A DNA stretch of 64,000 nucleotides from Ferrimicrobium sp. (GCF_027364955.1 NZ_DAHXOI010000001.1:332995-396994), one strand, 5' to 3'. Shown: positions 42,802 to 51,925, counted from the stretch's first letter. The notes: a model not told the origin generated them from the sequence alone. A program made the numbers and translations.

Positions 42802-43856
42802 GGTGCCAGTCTATGAGCGGCGACGACCTCCAGGGAGTCAAAGTCCACCATCAGCACCTCGATCGGGATGCGACCACCTGCCGCCTCGAAACACGTCGCT
42901 GCCGCCAACTCTGTCAGGGCCATGAGGGGTCGCAGGTCGCCCTCGCGTTGGCAGCACTCGTAGAAGTGTCGCGCGGTAGCGGTCGCCGTGGCGGCAGTGA
43001 TCAGCGCCTCGCTGGCTCCGGCATCCCGGGCAACCGCTTCGAGCAACTTGGTATCGACGTTTGCGCGATGAAAATGGGTCATGAGCAGACCCTGGGCAAG
43101 TTTGGCGACCTTGCCAGCCATGCCTACCCAGGTGATGCGCTCAGGGTGATGGGAGGCTGCTCGCTTGACGGCGACACCGGTATAGTCACCCACTTCGACG
43201 ATGGCGACGGGGTCGAGTTGAGGGAAGATTCTGCCCGCTGCGCTCTCCGTTCGAGAACCGGTTACGAGCACGATGTGGGATTGTCCATTCGCTGTAGCCA
43301 CGTCGATCTGTTGGACGATGCTTGCTCGATAGGCGGCGGTCGAGAAGGGTTTGACGATACCGGTCGTGCCGAGGATCGAGATCCCACCGAGAATACCAAG
43401 GCGATCGTTGGTGGTGGCCAGTGCCATCTCTTGGCCGCCGGGTACTGAGATGATGACCTCGATGCCATGTTCGGTCACCGAGCGAACCGCTTCGGTGATC
43501 ATGCGACGCGGAACGGGGTTGATCGCTGGGCCGCCGACAGGAAGGCCGAGTCCGTCTTTGGTGACGATACCTACCCCTGGCCCACCCTGGATGAGGACCT
43601 CATCTCCGTCGATTAGTCGCACCGAAGCGGTGATGTGGGCACCGTCCGTACAGTCCGGGTCGTCCCCTGCATCTTTGATCACTACGGCTCTACCAGCTTC
43701 ATCGACTTCGACGTCAAAGGTGACGAGTTGGCCCTTGGGCAGACGAATCTCTACGGAAGAGGGTATCTGACCCGTGAGGGAACCGACCGTCGCCGCCTTC
43801 GCTGCCGCCGCAGCACAGGACCCCGTCGTGAAGCCCGAACGCAGCCGTTCGGTCAA
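42798..43856 (-). CDS. cbiD: Cobalt-precorrin-5B (C1)-methyltransferase CbiD
   Basis: CbiD methylates C1 in the early-cobalt route. The 352 residues start LRSGFTTGSCAAAAAKAA, the family signature, then KDAGDDPDCTDGAHI, GLGLPVGGPAINPVPRRMI and the PFSTAAYRASI region (about 190), with WVGMAGKVAKLAQGLLMTHFHRA later. CbiD marks the anaerobic-type pathway. The start is TTG 43856, 1 nt after the cobM stop, without clear ribosome binding site, so translation probably depends on re-initiation from cobM. Confidence 0.95.
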   Translation of the reverse strand: MTERLRSGFTTGSCAAAAAKAATVGSLTGQIPSSVEIRLPKGQLVTFDVEVDEAGRAVVIKDAGDDPDCTDGAHITASVRLIDGDEVLIQGGPGVGIVTKDGLGLPVGGPAINPVPRRMITEAVRSVTEHGIEVIISVPGGQEMALATTNDRLGILGGISILGTTGIVKPFSTAAYRASIVQQIDVATANGQSHIVLVTGSRTESAAGRIFPQLDPVAIVEVGDYTGVAVKRAASHHPERITWVGMAGKVAKLAQGLLMTHFHRANVDTKLLEAVARDAGASEALITAATATATARHFYECCQREGDLRPLMALTELAAATCFEAAGGRIPIEVLMVDFDSLEVVAAHRLAP

Positions 43857-43857
43857 G

Positions 43858-44679
43858 TCAACGCACCGACCGATTGGCTCGTCGCTTCGCTCGCCCAGCG
43901 GTGGTCCCTGGGTTCGATCGCGAGCGGAAACGGTGGGAGAAGGCAGGAGAATAAAGGTGCGATCGGCGAATGTTGGTGGTGGTGAGGACGTCGCCTACGA
44001 GCAGAAGGAGCGTCCTCTTGGCCCCCAACTCGGTGACCGTCGCGACGAGATCACCGATGGTGGTCATCGCAACCTGTTCGTCGGGCCAGGTGGCGCGCAC
44101 GATGACTGCAACGGGGGTAGCAGGGCTGAACTTCGATCCTTTGGCGAGCAGCTCTTCGGCGACGCGCTCAGGGTGGGCTCCGGAGAGCAGTACAGCGATC
44201 GTCCCACCGAGCTGTGCATAGCCAGCGAGCGATTCGCTCGCTGGCATGGAGGCTGATGTCCGTCGAGCGACTCGTGTCGTCACGACGGATTGTGAAATCT
44301 CAGGGATCGTCAGTTCTCGGCCGACCGCGGCTGCTGCTGCCGAGATCGAGGTGACACCGGGAACGATTTCGAAGGGTCGCTCATGGTGTTCACACCAGCT
44401 GATCTGCTCCTGGATCGCGCCGTAGATCGATGGATCACCCGAATGGAGACGGACGATGCGCGCATCTGGGTGCTGCTCGAACACGAGCAACACGTCCTCA
44501 AGGGTCATCTCTGCTGAATCCATACAGATTGCCTCGCTGCTGGCCCACGCTAACATCTCCTCTGGAATCAGCGACGAAGCCCAGATGATGATGTCTGCCT
44601 CGCGCAGTCGCGCTTGACCGCGAAGAGTAATGAGATCCGGCGCGCCTGGACCCGCCCCAACAAAGCTGATGAACTCCAT
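43858..44679 (-). CDS. cobM: Precorrin-4 C11-methyltransferase (CobM/CbiF)
   Basis: CobM methylates C11. It is a tetrapyrrole methylase of 273 residues: ISFVGAGPGAPDLITLRGQ at the start (SAM loop), VRLHSGDPSIYGAIQEQI, VPGVTSISAAAAAVGREL and RTSASMPASESLAGYAQ. The final ~25 residues are very basic (SRSNPGTTAGRAKRRANRSVR in part) and beyond the family core. It lies 1 nt before cbiD and 45 nt after cobB on the same strand. Confidence 0.95.
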   Translation of the reverse strand: MEFISFVGAGPGAPDLITLRGQARLREADIIIWASSLIPEEMLAWASSEAICMDSAEMTLEDVLLVFEQHPDARIVRLHSGDPSIYGAIQEQISWCEHHERPFEIVPGVTSISAAAAAVGRELTIPEISQSVVTTRVARRTSASMPASESLAGYAQLGGTIAVLLSGAHPERVAEELLAKGSKFSPATPVAVIVRATWPDEQVAMTTIGDLVATVTELGAKRTLLLLVGDVLTTTNIRRSHLYSPAFSHRFRSRSNPGTTAGRAKRRANRSVR

Positions 44680-44724
44680 TACCTCATCCTACTCGTAGGG
44701 CCGACCTATCGATGAGAGCGATGG

Positions 44725-46110
44725 TCAGCGTGATTGGCGTTGGTGCTGTGCTGCAACGGTAACGAGTTGAGCGGCAAGCCCCTCGTTGGCACCGAGATGC
44801 CAGTGGAGGTAGCTTGAGAGCAATGCAGAGCGCCGGTAACCAGCTTGCCACTGTGCGCGTGCAGTAGTGAGTGTCAACCCCGTACCTTCGGGCGTTGAGG
44901 TAGCGTAGTGAAATTCGTGGGCCGGCAGTTGGTCGCCCTTGGTGAAGAGGAGCGTGTCTAACGCGTTCGCGCGCACCAGGCGATAACCCAGGGTCAGGCG
45001 AGGGGAGATGGTTGAGGAAAAGGGTAGGATTCCCGCCATTTTGCTGTCTTCAAGCCGAGTCCCGAGTACGAGGTGCCCGCCGCACTCGGCGATGAGTGGT
45101 CGATGTGCGGATGCTGCTTGGCGCAGGGCGCCCAAGAACGGTTCGTTTGCGGCTAGCTCTTCTCGGTAGTTCTCTGGATACCCACCATGGAGCCAGATGA
45201 GTCCTGCTTCCTCGGGAATCGACGCAAAGCGTGGGTCAAAACCGACGATATCAGCTCCAGCTTCTCGAAGGCGCTCAAGATTCTCTGGGTAGATAAAACT
45301 GGCGGCTGGACCCTCTGAGTAGGCGATGACGGGGCGCGGCGATGGCGAATCCTGCGCTTGGAAGAGGTTGTTGGAAGGACTAGGAGCCGGGGGAGGGATG
45401 ATCGGTGCCGCGAGGTGAACGATCCGTTCGAGGTCGAGAAAGCCTTTGATCGCCTCACCAAGAGTGTCGATCCATCCGCGAGTGCTCTCGGGTGCCTCCT
45501 CGGCGGTTAGCAGTCCGAGATGGCGAGCCCGTCGTGTGGGAAGGCCGCCGTGAGGGATGACGCCGAGCACTTCGATGCCCCGAAGAGCCATGGCCTCGCG
45601 GACAAACGCCTCGTGCGTGGCGCTCTTGGTGTGGTTGAGGATGACGCCAGCGACGCGGACATCGGGATCGAATGAGCGATAGCCATGTGCGATAGCTGCG
45701 ACGGATTGCGAAAGATGCGCACAATCGATGATCAGTAGGACTGGCAGAGCGGTTTGCTTGGCGACTTGAGCGGTAGAGCCAAGCGGTGAGGGCTCGGAAC
45801 TCTGGTGTTGCGTGGGGAGGTCGGTTCCATCGAAGAGCCCCATCACCCCTTCGACGAGCACGAGGTCCACATGGCGCGCGGCTCTTGCGAGACTCGCCAT
45901 GACCCCAGCTGCTCCGGTGAGCACAGGATCGAGGTTATAACTTGGGCGCGCGATCGCCAACGCGTGGAGATGAGGATCGATATAGTCGGGACCAACCTTG
46001 GCGGCACCGACGCGCGTCCGTTCACCCAGGGCAGCTAGGAGGCCAAGCGTGATCGAGGTCTTGCCGACTCCGGAGGCGGTACCAGCGATGATGATCCCAC
46101 GGGTGCTCAG
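44725..46110 (-). CDS. cobB: Cobyrinate a,c-diamide synthase (CobB/CbiA), probable CTG start
   Basis: CobB amidates the a and c side chains of cobyrinate using glutamine and ATP. The 461-residue frame includes the N-terminal P-loop AGTASGVGKTSITLGLLAAL, which lies upstream of the first conventional start (TTG 45960). It then has KVGPDYIDPH, LVEGVMGLFDG, and the glutaminase domain with IWLHGGYPEN and AECGGHLVLG. No ATG, GTG or TTG occurs between the in-frame stop and the P-loop. A CTG at 46110 overlaps the cobO stop (CTGA), with AAAGGG 8 nt upstream, and is the only sensible start. Confidence 0.9.
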   Translation of the reverse strand: MSTRGIIIAGTASGVGKTSITLGLLAALGERTRVGAAKVGPDYIDPHLHALAIARPSYNLDPVLTGAAGVMASLARAARHVDLVLVEGVMGLFDGTDLPTQHQSSEPSPLGSTAQVAKQTALPVLLIIDCAHLSQSVAAIAHGYRSFDPDVRVAGVILNHTKSATHEAFVREAMALRGIEVLGVIPHGGLPTRRARHLGLLTAEEAPESTRGWIDTLGEAIKGFLDLERIVHLAAPIIPPPAPSPSNNLFQAQDSPSPRPVIAYSEGPAASFIYPENLERLREAGADIVGFDPRFASIPEEAGLIWLHGGYPENYREELAANEPFLGALRQAASAHRPLIAECGGHLVLGTRLEDSKMAGILPFSSTISPRLTLGYRLVRANALDTLLFTKGDQLPAHEFHYATSTPEGTGLTLTTARAQWQAGYRRSALLSSYLHWHLGANEGLAAQLVTVAAQHQRQSR

Positions 46111-46628
46111 TACTCAATCCCTTTCTTGGCCTTGATCCCCTGATCGTAGGCGTGCTTGATCTTTCGCATCTCGGTGACCGTGTCGGCGACGGCGATCAAA
46201 CCCTCCGTTGCACCACGACCGGTGATGACGATGTTGGTGCGAGCTGGCCGGTTCTGCAGGGTTGCAAGCACGGGAGCCTCCTCGATCCATCCATAGGTGA
46301 TGGCGTAGGTGAGTTCATCGAGAATAATCAGGTCATAGGCGTTCGCGTCGATCTTGGTTTTGGCGAGCTGCCATGCTTGCTTGCCAAGCTCGGCGGTAGT
46401 GACTAAATCATCGGACTCCCAGGTGAAGCCGTCGCCGAGGGTGTGAAACTCGATTCCTAGCTGATCGGCGAGCTTTCGCTCTCCAGTCTTCCACTTGCCG
46501 CCCTTGACAAACTGGATCACAACGACGTTCCAGCCCCGGGCCCAGCCCCGGCTCATGACTCCGAAGGCGGCCGACGACTTGCCTTTGCCCTCTCCAGTGT
46601 TGACTAAGAGGCGTGAGCTTCGTTCCAT
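46107..46628 (-). CDS. cobO: Cob(I)yrinic acid a,c-diamide adenosyltransferase (CobO/BtuR)
   Basis: CobO adenosylates the corrinoid with ATP. The 173-residue protein has the P-loop NTGEGKGKSSAAFG near the N-terminus, VIQFVKGGKWKTGER, LIILDELTYAITYGW and VITGRGATEGLIAVADTVTEMRKIKHAYDQGIKAKKGIEY (outlined), the standard CobA/CobO C-terminus. The start is ATG 46628, with GGAG close upstream; a longer frame to 46658 is less family-like. It is first in the cob operon, only 88 nt below fahA, with no cobalamin riboswitch visible between them. Confidence 0.95.
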   Translation of the reverse strand: MERSSRLLVNTGEGKGKSSAAFGVMSRGWARGWNVVVIQFVKGGKWKTGERKLADQLGIEFHTLGDGFTWESDDLVTTAELGKQAWQLAKTKIDANAYDLIILDELTYAITYGWIEEAPVLATLQNRPARTNIVITGRGATEGLIAVADTVTEMRKIKHAYDQGIKAKKGIEY

Positions 46629-46716
46629 AGCTCCACAGCCTAGGTCAGATGCACGCACCTAGGTTCTGTTGGCTAGTGATTCACCCCGTCGATGCAACGA
46701 CGAAGGAGCCCGCCGT

Positions 46717-47919
46717 TCACCGGACCGTTCCACTGACCTCTCCCAGCTGCAGGCGACCGCCATTCGGAGAAGGTGCACTCGCTCGGATCACGACCGTGTC
46801 TCCATCCTCGAGGAAGCTACGGTGGGTTCCGTCGCTGAGGGTGAGCGGATTGGTGCCGGCGTCGGTGAGTTCGATCAGAGAGCCGAACTGATCGCGAGCT
46901 GGACCAGAGACGGTTCCCGAGGCAAAAAGGTCGCCAACGCGCACATCGGCCCCATTGATGGTTTGGTGGGCGAGTTGTTGGCCAGGTGTCCAGTAGGTGC
47001 TGGCGAATGGTGGGCGAGAAAGGACTGACCCGTTGAGTTCGATCGCAAGATCGAGAGCAAGATTCCACGGGTCGTTATCGATGAGATACGGTGCGGGTTT
47101 CGGATCCTGTGCGGTCGGCGTGGTGCGTGCCCGCGTCAGCGCCTCGAGTGGTGTGACCCACGCACTGATACTCGTGAGGAAGGACTTGCCGAGAAAGGGT
47201 CCGAGTGGGACAGACTCGAAGCTCTGGATGTCGCGCGCACTCCAGTCGTTGACCAACACGACGCCAGCGACGTAGTCATAAAACTCAGCAGTGGTGATGC
47301 TCGTGCCAAGTCGTGAAGCTCTTCCGATGACAAACCCTACTTCCGCCTCGACGTCAAGCCGGGTGGAGGGGCCAAAGACCGGCCCCCCATCGATGAGGCG
47401 TAGACCATGGGGGCGGTACAGTGGCGTGCCACTGACAACGACGGTAGAACTACGGCCGTGGTAGCCAATGGGCAGATGGCGCCAGTTTGGTGTGAGTGGA
47501 TCGCCATTAGGTCGAAAGAGGCGACCAAGGTTGGTCGCATGGTAGAGAGATGAATAAAAGTCCACGTAGTTGGTGATGGCGATCGGGAGCCCAAGCTGCA
47601 CCCGAGCAACAGGTTGCAGGGCGGAGACCACGCGATGGTCGCTTGGATCTCTGGTGAGCAGGTTTGCAACCCGCTCTCGAAGGGTGGCCATTCTCTCGTG
47701 CCCTAGGCCCAAGAGGGCATTGAGGTGTTGGCGGTGGAGCACATGGGCTTCGAGGCCGAGGTCGAAACCGCTATCGGCGAGTTGAGCGAGATCGAGGGCG
47801 TAGTCGTCGATTCGGGTGACTACGTGACTCTCATTGGGTTGGGCACCGAGCGCGATTCCGAGGGGCAGGTGATCGATTCCAAAACCATTCATTGGGTTAA
47901 GATCAAGGTCGTAGGCCAT
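46717..47919 (-). CDS. fahA: Fumarylacetoacetase
   Basis: FahA splits fumarylacetoacetate into fumarate and acetoacetate, the last step of homogentisate degradation. The 400-residue length is typical. Motifs include VNYVDFYSS-like TNYVDFYSSLYHATNLG (about residue 115), HLPIGYHGRSSTVVVSG, the metal ligands in LDVEAEVGFVIG, NDWSARDIQSFE, and a C-terminal LFASGTVSGP. It is divergent from hmgA with a 96-nt shared promoter region. The isomerase step is not represented nearby, so either maleylacetoacetate isomerase lies elsewhere or the step is non-enzymatic/glutathione-independent. Confidence 0.95.
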   Translation of the reverse strand: MAYDLDLNPMNGFGIDHLPLGIALGAQPNESHVVTRIDDYALDLAQLADSGFDLGLEAHVLHRQHLNALLGLGHERMATLRERVANLLTRDPSDHRVVSALQPVARVQLGLPIAITNYVDFYSSLYHATNLGRLFRPNGDPLTPNWRHLPIGYHGRSSTVVVSGTPLYRPHGLRLIDGGPVFGPSTRLDVEAEVGFVIGRASRLGTSITTAEFYDYVAGVVLVNDWSARDIQSFESVPLGPFLGKSFLTSISAWVTPLEALTRARTTPTAQDPKPAPYLIDNDPWNLALDLAIELNGSVLSRPPFASTYWTPGQQLAHQTINGADVRVGDLFASGTVSGPARDQFGSLIELTDAGTNPLTLSDGTHRSFLEDGDTVVIRASAPSPNGGRLQLGEVSGTVR

Positions 47920-48015
47920 AGAGAACCCATCCTAGCCAGGACAGTGGTCGGTGTCGAAGTTGAGCAGGAGCACTGCAAAAGACTACGATAGAGAGTTGTC
48001 GAGGGGAGGTGAAGG

Positions 48016-49212
48016 GTGCCGTTTTACCAACGCATGGGCGAGACCCCACGGAAACGCCATCAAGTGCTTCGAGGAGCGGATGGTGCGCTGGTCGCCGAAG
48101 AGCTGATGGGGAATGAGGGCTTTGCTGCGGAGTCGGCGCTGCTCTATCACTTAGGTATGCCGACCGCGATCGTCGATGCTGAGACGCTCATGGCTGATGA
48201 GGAGGAACTCTTCCCCAATACTCCTCTGCTCCCTCGGCACTACCTGACCCCCAAGTTGGGGAGGCAGCCACCACCCGCTCCGCTTGGACGCCATCTCCTC
48301 TTGGGCAACCGTGATGTTCGACTCTCCTATGGTATCGTTGACCAGCCAACACCGTTGTATCGCAACGCAGTGGGAGATGAGTGCCTCTTTGTGCAGGCCG
48401 GACGGGGGCATGTGGAGACGGTTTTTGGACTCCTCGAGGTACGAGAGCGAGATTATCTTGTGATCCCGGCGTCATGCACCTATCGCGTGGTTCCTGAGGG
48501 TGATCGTTGCATGGAGTTGCTGGTGATTGAGGCGAGCGGCCACATCGAGTTCCCGAGTCGCTACCTCTCCAAACGAGGACAACTGCTCGAATCTGCACCC
48601 TTCTCGGAGCGCGATCTTCGGACGCCGAGTGAACTCTGTCTTGTCGAGGGTGCCGACGTTGAGGTGTTGGTAAAAACCCGAGCCGCCCTCACCCGTTACG
48701 TCTATGCGCGCCACCCCTTCGATGTCATCGGTTGGGACGGTTGCCTCTATCCCTTTGCCTTTAACATGGGGGATTTCGAGCCGATCGTGAAGCGCTTCCA
48801 CGCGCCACCACCCGTGCATCAGACCTTTGAAGGCCCAGGCTTTGTCATCTGTAGCTTCGCCCCACGTCCTTTTGATTTCGATCCAGAGAGTATCCCCGTG
48901 CCCTACAACCACGCCAATGTCGACAGCGACGAGGTGCTCTTCTATGTTGATGGAGATTTTATGTCACGCAAAGGGTCGGGCATCGAGGCCGGTTCGATCT
49001 CCTTGCATCCGGCCGGATTTATCCACGGTCCCCAACCTGGATCGGTCGAGGCGGCGCTTGGGAAGCCGGGAACGAAGGAGTGGGCGGTCATGGTCGACAC
49101 TTTTGCTCCTCTCGAACTCGGACGAGCGAGCGTAGCGATTGAAGACCCTAACTACCCCTGGTCATGGTCGAAGCGACACGGAGCGACCGAGTTGGCGTCT
49201 CCGGACACCTAG
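48016..49212 (+). CDS. hmgA: Homogentisate 1,2-dioxygenase
   Basis: HmgA cleaves homogentisate to maleylacetoacetate with a non-haem iron. This is the shorter (398-residue) bacterial form. It shows PFYQRMGETPRKRH at the start, a cupin-like core with YRNAVGDECLFVQAGRGHVETVFG, VIPASCTYRV, FDVIGWDGCLYPFAFN, and metal ligands in SDEVLFYVDGDFMSRKG and SISLHPAGFIHGPQPGS (outlined). The start is GTG 48016, just after GGGAGG. It is transcribed away from fahA and followed by an MBL protein and a flavin hydroxylase. Confidence 0.94.
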   Translation: MPFYQRMGETPRKRHQVLRGADGALVAEELMGNEGFAAESALLYHLGMPTAIVDAETLMADEEELFPNTPLLPRHYLTPKLGRQPPPAPLGRHLLLGNRDVRLSYGIVDQPTPLYRNAVGDECLFVQAGRGHVETVFGLLEVRERDYLVIPASCTYRVVPEGDRCMELLVIEASGHIEFPSRYLSKRGQLLESAPFSERDLRTPSELCLVEGADVEVLVKTRAALTRYVYARHPFDVIGWDGCLYPFAFNMGDFEPIVKRFHAPPPVHQTFEGPGFVICSFAPRPFDFDPESIPVPYNHANVDSDEVLFYVDGDFMSRKGSGIEAGSISLHPAGFIHGPQPGSVEAALGKPGTKEWAVMVDTFAPLELGRASVAIEDPNYPWSWSKRHGATELASPDT

Positions 49213-49331
49213 AGAGCGGGAGCCTTGGATGCGGCGGCCGTCGACGACGTCACCGTCGGTGTAGGCGTCGGGCGAGAAAAGAGCATGTCGAGTGTGTGTC
49301 AAGATAGTTGTGAACAATGAGAGGTGATGAG

Positions 49332-50294
49332 ATGACCAGTAAACCATTCGCATCGTCAGCGGATCTCAGTCCGAAACAGGAGAGATTTGAGACGATCGTT
49401 CCCGGGGTCTTTGCAATGAGTGCGCAAGGGGATCCTAACGTTGGAGCTATCGAGGGCGAGGATTTCCTCGTCTGCATTGAGGCGCGCGCGACCCCGGTTG
49501 CAGCCCGCCGCTGGCTCGAGCGGCTGCGTGAGGTGACCACCAAACCTGTGCGGTATTTGGTGCTATCGCATTATCACGCGGTGCGCGTCCTTGGGGCTTC
49601 CGCCTTTGCGGCAACCGCCATCGTCGCCCACCAGAACACGGCCGAGCTCATTGCGGAGCGTGGGCGCCAGGATTGGGAGAGCGAATTCGCAAGGATGCCG
49701 CGCCTTTTTGAAGAACCGGACTCCATTCCGGGTCTCACTCACCCGACGATGACCTTTGCGGATCGTTTAACGATTGAGCTTGGCCCGCGTCATGGGCACA
49801 TCGAGCTGTTCTACCTTGGACGGGGACACACACGCGGCGACATCGTCGTCTGGCATCCAGCGAGCAAGACACTCTTCGCCGGGGATCTGGTGGAGGCAGA
49901 GGCTGCGCTCTATACCGGCGATGCCTATCATCAGGAGTGGGCAAGTACCACACTTGACAATGTCGCTGCCCTTGGCGCAGAACACCTGGTCGGCGGTAGG
50001 GGTAAGGTCGTGCACGGCCAAGCTGAGGTTCAAGCCGCCATCGAGCAATCGCGGGCGTTCCTGACGACGCTGCTGAGTCAGACAAAACAAGTGGTTGACC
50101 GTGGGGGGAGTTTGAAAGAGGCCTTCGAGGCTTGTTACCAAGCACTCAACCCCGTCTATGGGCAATGGCCGATCTTTGAACACACGATACCCTTTGATGT
50201 GGCCCGTGTCTTTGACGAGTTGCGAGGGGTTGAGCACCCGGTGATCTGGACGGCGATGAGGGATCGTGAGGTATGGGACCAACTACAGGGCTAA
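49332..50294 (+). CDS. MBL-fold protein with non-standard metal motif, homogentisate cluster
   Basis: This 320-residue metallo-beta-lactamase-fold protein has VRYLVLSHYHAVRVLGASAF where the usual H-x-H-x-D-H would stand; the Asp and third His are replaced by Val and Arg-Val. Other MBL landmarks remain: a glycine-rich GRGHTRGDIVVWHP region and LFAGDLVE with the bridging Asp. Metal binding may be mononuclear or altered. The start is ATG 49332 behind GAGGTG; an earlier ATG at 49317 is less well placed. It overlaps the downstream hydroxylase gene by 22 nt, so it shares an operon with the tyrosine/homogentisate pathway. The substrate is unknown. Confidence 0.85.
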   Translation: MTSKPFASSADLSPKQERFETIVPGVFAMSAQGDPNVGAIEGEDFLVCIEARATPVAARRWLERLREVTTKPVRYLVLSHYHAVRVLGASAFAATAIVAHQNTAELIAERGRQDWESEFARMPRLFEEPDSIPGLTHPTMTFADRLTIELGPRHGHIELFYLGRGHTRGDIVVWHPASKTLFAGDLVEAEAALYTGDAYHQEWASTTLDNVAALGAEHLVGGRGKVVHGQAEVQAAIEQSRAFLTTLLSQTKQVVDRGGSLKEAFEACYQALNPVYGQWPIFEHTIPFDVARVFDELRGVEHPVIWTAMRDREVWDQLQG

Positions 50295-51877
50295 CCCCTG
50301 ATGTCGTCGTCATCGGGGGAGGCCCGGTGGGGCAGACTGCAGCTCTGCTGTGTGCACAGTGGGGATTACGGGTCAAGATCCTTGAGGCGCAACCGCAACG
50401 CAATCGAGTGGGGTCTCGTGCTATTTGCCAGCAGCGTGAAGTGCTCGACACTTGGGATGCGATCGGGGCTGGGGTCTTAGCGCGTCGTGGTATTACATGG
50501 TCGACGAGTCGCACGTACTACCAAGGTAAAGAGATTTTTGCCGTTGAACTCAAGGATCGTGGTTCCTCACTTCTTCCTCCGTTCGTCAATGTCTCGCAGG
50601 CTGAGGTCGAGGAGGTGCTCCTCGGCCTTATCGAGGCACATCCATTGATCGAGATGGAGGGTGGTGCCACCGTTCACAAGATCACGAGCGACGACCACGG
50701 TGTGGTGATGGAGGTTGTCACCGAGCAAGGAGCTGAGCTCATCACGAGTCGATTCGCTATCGCTTGTTGCGGGCTCCACTCCGAGCATCTACGCGAGCAA
50801 CTCGGAGTCGACTTTCCAGGCCACTCCTTTGACGATCTTTTCTTGATCTGTGATATCAAGGCTGACCTAGCTGACCAACGGGGTGAGCGTCGGTTTCACT
50901 TTGATCCAGACTGGAACCGGGGCCGTCAGGTTCTTATTCATGAACAACCCGATAGTATCTGGCGTATCGACTGGCAGGTCCCCGAGGATTTTGATCTATG
51001 CCAGGAGGAGGCCTCGGGTGGGCTCGATGCCCGTATTCACGAGATTGTTGGCCAACAGCCGTACCAGTTGGCGTGGAGATCGGTCTATCGCTTTCAAGGT
51101 CGGGTAGCCTCTCGGTTCCGTGTTGGTTCGGTCTTTTTGGCGGGAGACTTTGCCCATGTCTTTGCTCCTTTTGGGGCTCGGGGCCTCAACAGCGGAGTTC
51201 ACGATGTCGAGAATCTCGCGTGGAAGCTCGCGATGGTAATGCGTGGGTTCGCTGATCGGCGACTGCTCGACTCCTACGAGCTTGAACGTCGCGCAGCTGC
51301 TCTGGAGAACCTTGAGGTGACATCAGCGACGATGCGATTCCTGGTTCCCCAGACCGATGCTGATCGACAGCGAAGGGTGCGGCTGCTGCAAGCAGCAGCC
51401 TCCGGGGCGGCTGACGCGATCGCCAACGTCGATTCAGGTCGGCTCTATGAACCCTTCTGGTATGTGGATTCGCCGTTGACGACGCCATCGCCGGATCGTC
51501 AGTTTCGTGGTCGCCCGCAGCGAGGACTGCCGGTCGATCCAGTCCCGGGCACTGTACTTCCCGATCAAGAAATTCAGGTTCCCTTTGGATCATTGCATCG
51601 TGGAGAATCGCGCCAGCGCTTACGTCAACTGGTCCATCATGGTTTTACCGTCCTAAGTGATGATCCAAGCGAGGTCACGATCCCCAAGGAGGTACCAATC
51701 GCCGTTGGCGATCTCCGTGCTATCGATCCAAGCCGTACCCTTCGTCGCGCGCTGGATCTCGATGCAAAGCCGGTGCATATCGTGATTCGTCCAGATGGAC
51801 ATATCGCTGCCATGGTCCAGACGGCCGATCAGGTGCCTCTGGCGCTTGAGCGCTCCCTCGGCAGGATAGGGAAATGA
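50273..51877 (+). CDS. FAD-dependent aromatic hydroxylase (MhpA-like, PheA/TfdB family)
   Basis: This 534-residue class A flavin monooxygenase has the GxGxxG loop VVVIGGGPVGQTAAL near the start, the DG-like CCGLHSEHLREQL region, and AGDFAHVFAPFGARGLNSGVHD (GD motif, about residue 290). The C-terminal thioredoxin-like extension (about 430-534) is typical of 3-(3-hydroxyphenyl)propionate hydroxylases. In this cluster it could hydroxylate a phenol such as 3-hydroxyphenylacetate to homogentisate, but that is inferred from neighbours only. The ATG at 50273 overlaps the MBL gene. Confidence 0.88.
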   Translation: MGPTTGLTPDVVVIGGGPVGQTAALLCAQWGLRVKILEAQPQRNRVGSRAICQQREVLDTWDAIGAGVLARRGITWSTSRTYYQGKEIFAVELKDRGSSLLPPFVNVSQAEVEEVLLGLIEAHPLIEMEGGATVHKITSDDHGVVMEVVTEQGAELITSRFAIACCGLHSEHLREQLGVDFPGHSFDDLFLICDIKADLADQRGERRFHFDPDWNRGRQVLIHEQPDSIWRIDWQVPEDFDLCQEEASGGLDARIHEIVGQQPYQLAWRSVYRFQGRVASRFRVGSVFLAGDFAHVFAPFGARGLNSGVHDVENLAWKLAMVMRGFADRRLLDSYELERRAAALENLEVTSATMRFLVPQTDADRQRRVRLLQAAASGAADAIANVDSGRLYEPFWYVDSPLTTPSPDRQFRGRPQRGLPVDPVPGTVLPDQEIQVPFGSLHRGESRQRLRQLVHHGFTVLSDDPSEVTIPKEVPIAVGDLRAIDPSRTLRRALDLDAKPVHIVIRPDGHIAAMVQTADQVPLALERSLGRIGK

Positions 51878-51925
51878 ACTCCTTGTTGGTGCAACTCCAC
51901 GTTGGTTTGGCGGTGTCTCAGCGTG

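Noticed and set aside
46659..46716. Cobalamin riboswitch upstream of cobO
   Set aside because: The gap is too short and lacks the B12-box-like conserved sequence.
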